This document shows positions 29,887-31,461 of a DNA stretch of 31,461 bases, piece by piece (position 1 is the stretch's first letter; the number at the start of each line of letters is the position of its first letter). This DNA is from UKL13-2 sp043793345 (GTDB lineage Bacteria > Pseudomonadota > Gammaproteobacteria > Burkholderiales > Usitatibacteraceae). Location of the stretch: assembly GCA_043793345.1 (NCBI GenBank), contig JAYVXF010000290.1:1-31461 (forward strand). Reading direction: 5' to 3'. The notes under the pieces were generated by a model. It did not search any database. It saw nothing but the letters and a program-made list of their open reading frames with translations, and was not told the origin of the DNA. Made by a program: the position numbers and the translations under genes.

Positions 29887-31226
29887 GTGCTCCCTCATCG
29901 GTAACCTTCCGCGACGCGTTCAGGTTTTGGCTGAAGTTAGGCTTCATCAGCTTCGGTGGTCCCGCCGGACAGATTGCAATCATGCATCGCGAGCTGGTTG
30001 AGGAAAAACGCTGGATTTCGGAGCGGCGCTTTTTGCATGCGCTCAATTACTGCATGGTGCTGCCGGGCCCGGAGGCGCAGCAGCTCGCGACCTACATTGG
30101 CTGGCTGATGCATGGGACAAAGGGTGGCATTGTTGCGGGCGGCTTGTTTGTGTTGCCCTCGCTCGGCATATTGATCGCACTGTCGTGGATTTATATTGCC
30201 TTCGGCAACGTGCCTCTGATCGCCGGCATTCTCTACGGCATCAAACCGGCGGTGACCGCAATCGTGCTTGCCGCCGCGTGGCGCATCGGTGGCAAAACGC
30301 TCAAGAACGTCTGGCTGTGGGCGATTTCGGCTGCGGCGTTTGTGGCGATATTTTTCGGCGATATTCCGTTTCCGGCAATCATCTTAAGCGCGGCGATTCT
30401 GGGTGCCATCGGTGGCCATTTCGCGCCGGAAAAATTTGTGCCGGGCGGCGGCCACAGCGCGGCGGGATCGGGCGCGGATGATGCGTACATCAGTGACAAC
30501 GCGCCAACCCCGCCGCACGCCATATTTCGACTGTCGCGGCTGCTGCTTTATGTGGGCATCGGTGTCGGCATGTGGATCGTCGCGATGGCGCTACTCGCCG
30601 CACACAGCGGCATCGACGGCACGCTTGCGCAGATGGGCTGGTTTTTTACCAAAGCCGCGCTGCTCACCTTTGGCGGGGCTTACGCGGTGCTGCCGTATGT
30701 GTATCAGGGTGCGGTGGAAAACTTTCAATGGCTCACCGCGACGCAGATGATCGATGGTTTGGCGCTTGGTGAGACGACACCGGGCCCACTGATCATGGTG
30801 GTCGCGTTTGTTGGTTTTGTTGGCGGCTGGAGCAAAGCGGTACTGGGGCCGGATGCGTTATTCCTCGGCGCGGCACTGGCTGCTAGCATAGTGACGTTCT
30901 TCACCTTTCTGCCTTCGTTTTTGTTCATTCTCATCGGCGGCCCGCTGGTGGAGGCGACACACGGCCAGATGAAATTCACCGCGCCGCTCACCGCGATTAC
31001 GGCGGCGGTGGTCGGTGTGATTGTCAATCTGGCGTGCTTTTTTGCGTGGCACGTATGGTGGCCCACTGCCACGCGCGACGCGCCGTTCAGTGGGCCGTTC
31101 GACTGGTTTTCGATGTTGCTGACGGTCGCCGCCGCGATTGCCCTGATGCGCTTTAAAGTCAATGTGATTGGCGTCATTGTTGCGTGCGGTGCGCTGGGCG
31201 TTGCGAAAATGTTTTGGATGGCGTGA
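29883..31226 (+). CDS. chrA: Chromate efflux transporter ChrA (long two-domain form)
   Basis: Inner membrane CHR-family transporter of 447 residues that exports chromate. The opening FWLKLGFISFGGPAGQIAIM and VLPGPEAQQLATYIGW is the first CHR domain; the second begins near residue 245 with WFFTKAALLTFGGAYAVLPYV and GLALGETTPGPLIMVVAFVGF, giving the two tandem halves of the long form. About 10-12 membrane segments are visible. It overlaps the chrB-like gene by four bases (ATGA) and is last in the unit. No clear terminator follows. Confidence 0.95.
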   Translation: MSAPSSVTFRDAFRFWLKLGFISFGGPAGQIAIMHRELVEEKRWISERRFLHALNYCMVLPGPEAQQLATYIGWLMHGTKGGIVAGGLFVLPSLGILIALSWIYIAFGNVPLIAGILYGIKPAVTAIVLAAAWRIGGKTLKNVWLWAISAAAFVAIFFGDIPFPAIILSAAILGAIGGHFAPEKFVPGGGHSAAGSGADDAYISDNAPTPPHAIFRLSRLLLYVGIGVGMWIVAMALLAAHSGIDGTLAQMGWFFTKAALLTFGGAYAVLPYVYQGAVENFQWLTATQMIDGLALGETTPGPLIMVVAFVGFVGGWSKAVLGPDALFLGAALAASIVTFFTFLPSFLFILIGGPLVEATHGQMKFTAPLTAITAAVVGVIVNLACFFAWHVWWPTATRDAPFSGPFDWFSMLLTVAAAIALMRFKVNVIGVIVACGALGVAKMFWMA

Positions 31227-31320
31227 CGAGCCCTCGCTTTAATTTTTCACCCGATGCGACTGGATTCGGGCAACGCGGATGAAGAAATTCGATTTCCATA
31301 ACAATAGATTAATAATCGCG

Positions 31321-31394
31321 CCGTCATTCCCACGCAGGCGGGAATCTAATTTTCGTCGCGCAAACTTGGATTCCCGCCTGCGCGGGAATGACGG
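31321..31394. repeat. dRS3-like palindrome pair (ATTCCC-N8-GGGAAT twice)
   Basis: Two 20-bp units, ATTCCCACGCAGGCGGGAAT at 31326-31345 and ATTCCCGCCTGCGCGGGAAT at 31370-31389, are inverted relative to each other and together make a 74-bp imperfect palindrome bounded by CCGTCATTCCC and GGGAATGACGG. The core matches the pattern of Neisseria dRS3 repeats and of similar elements in many betaproteobacteria. It lies about 95 bp beyond chrA. Confidence 0.85.
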
Positions 31395-31461
31395 TGGATT
31401 ACTACAGTAATGATTTGGAATTGGTATAACAGGTAACCGTAGCGTATTCGTGACCAACAAA

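Noticed and set aside
31227..31260. Intrinsic terminator after chrA
   Set aside because: CGA-GCCC-TCG before a T-rich stretch gives only a three-base-pair stem, too weak to call.
31239..31460. Minus-strand frame with the peptide PRRRESK...DSRLRGNDG
   Set aside because: This is the translation of the dRS3-like repeat, a frequent false gene in betaproteobacterial annotations.

Overview
The window is a stretch of bacterial chromosome of moderately high GC (roughly 55-60% by eye), densely coded. The gene content points to a betaproteobacterium, probably in or near the Burkholderiales: a folC-dedD-cvpA-purF-metZ operon, a cysS / TPR / L,D-transpeptidase / cyclophilin / lpxH block, lptF divergent from pepA, holC followed by a small unknown gene and valS, and secreted proteins with tandem WW-AESGWG repeats. 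No phage, plasmid, transposase, tRNA, rRNA or CRISPR was seen.

Layout. 1-1490: the 3' end of an unidentified reading frame, a palindromic repeat, and rlmD (minus). 1605-7039: four minus-strand genes that read as one transcription unit in the order beta-propeller protein, divergent polysaccharide deacetylase, fatty acid hydroxylase/sterol desaturase family membrane protein, and large secreted trypsin-like protease, ending at a clear intrinsic terminator. 7166-7717: Nudix hydrolase (plus). 7835-9229: cysS (minus). 9549-13546: TPR lipoprotein-like or periplasmic protein, L,D-transpeptidase, periplasmic cyclophilin and lpxH (plus), an envelope-biogenesis group. 13616-18901: metZ, purF, cvpA, dedD and folC (minus, transcribed from folC towards metZ). 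18995-20095: lptF (minus), divergent from pepA (20309-21796). 22021-25894: holC, an overlapping unknown gene, and valS. 26290-28355: an MFS exporter overlapping an enoyl-CoA hydratase/isomerase. 28628-31226: tusA divergent from a rhodanese-ChrB fusion overlapping chrA, i.e. a chromate-resistance unit with sulfur-relay proteins on both sides.

The most distinctive content is non-coding. At least four families of palindromic repeats occupy the intergenic gaps: (i) a 56-60 bp palindrome with arms near CTAGCAYTGGYGCGSCTT, five copies, each next to the 3' end of a gene, two of which supply the TAG stop codon of lpxH and valS; (ii) a roughly 110 bp CTCCTTCCCCC...GGGGGAAGGAG double-arm palindrome in three copies plus one relative; (iii) a TGAGCCTGTCGAA inverted repeat; (iv) a pair of 20-bp dRS3-like ATTCCC-N8-GGGAAT palindromes. 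One family (ii) copy is itself split by a ~70-bp palindromic insert flanked by 5-bp direct repeats.

The other leads are the tusA/chrB intergenic region, with a perfect 17-bp AT palindrome and a leader of three hairpins that contain an alternative pairing; a possible internal start that could make a cytoplasmic cyclophilin from a periplasmic cyclophilin gene; and a joined pair of synteny blocks (folC without accD next to lptF without lptG) exactly at one repeat copy.
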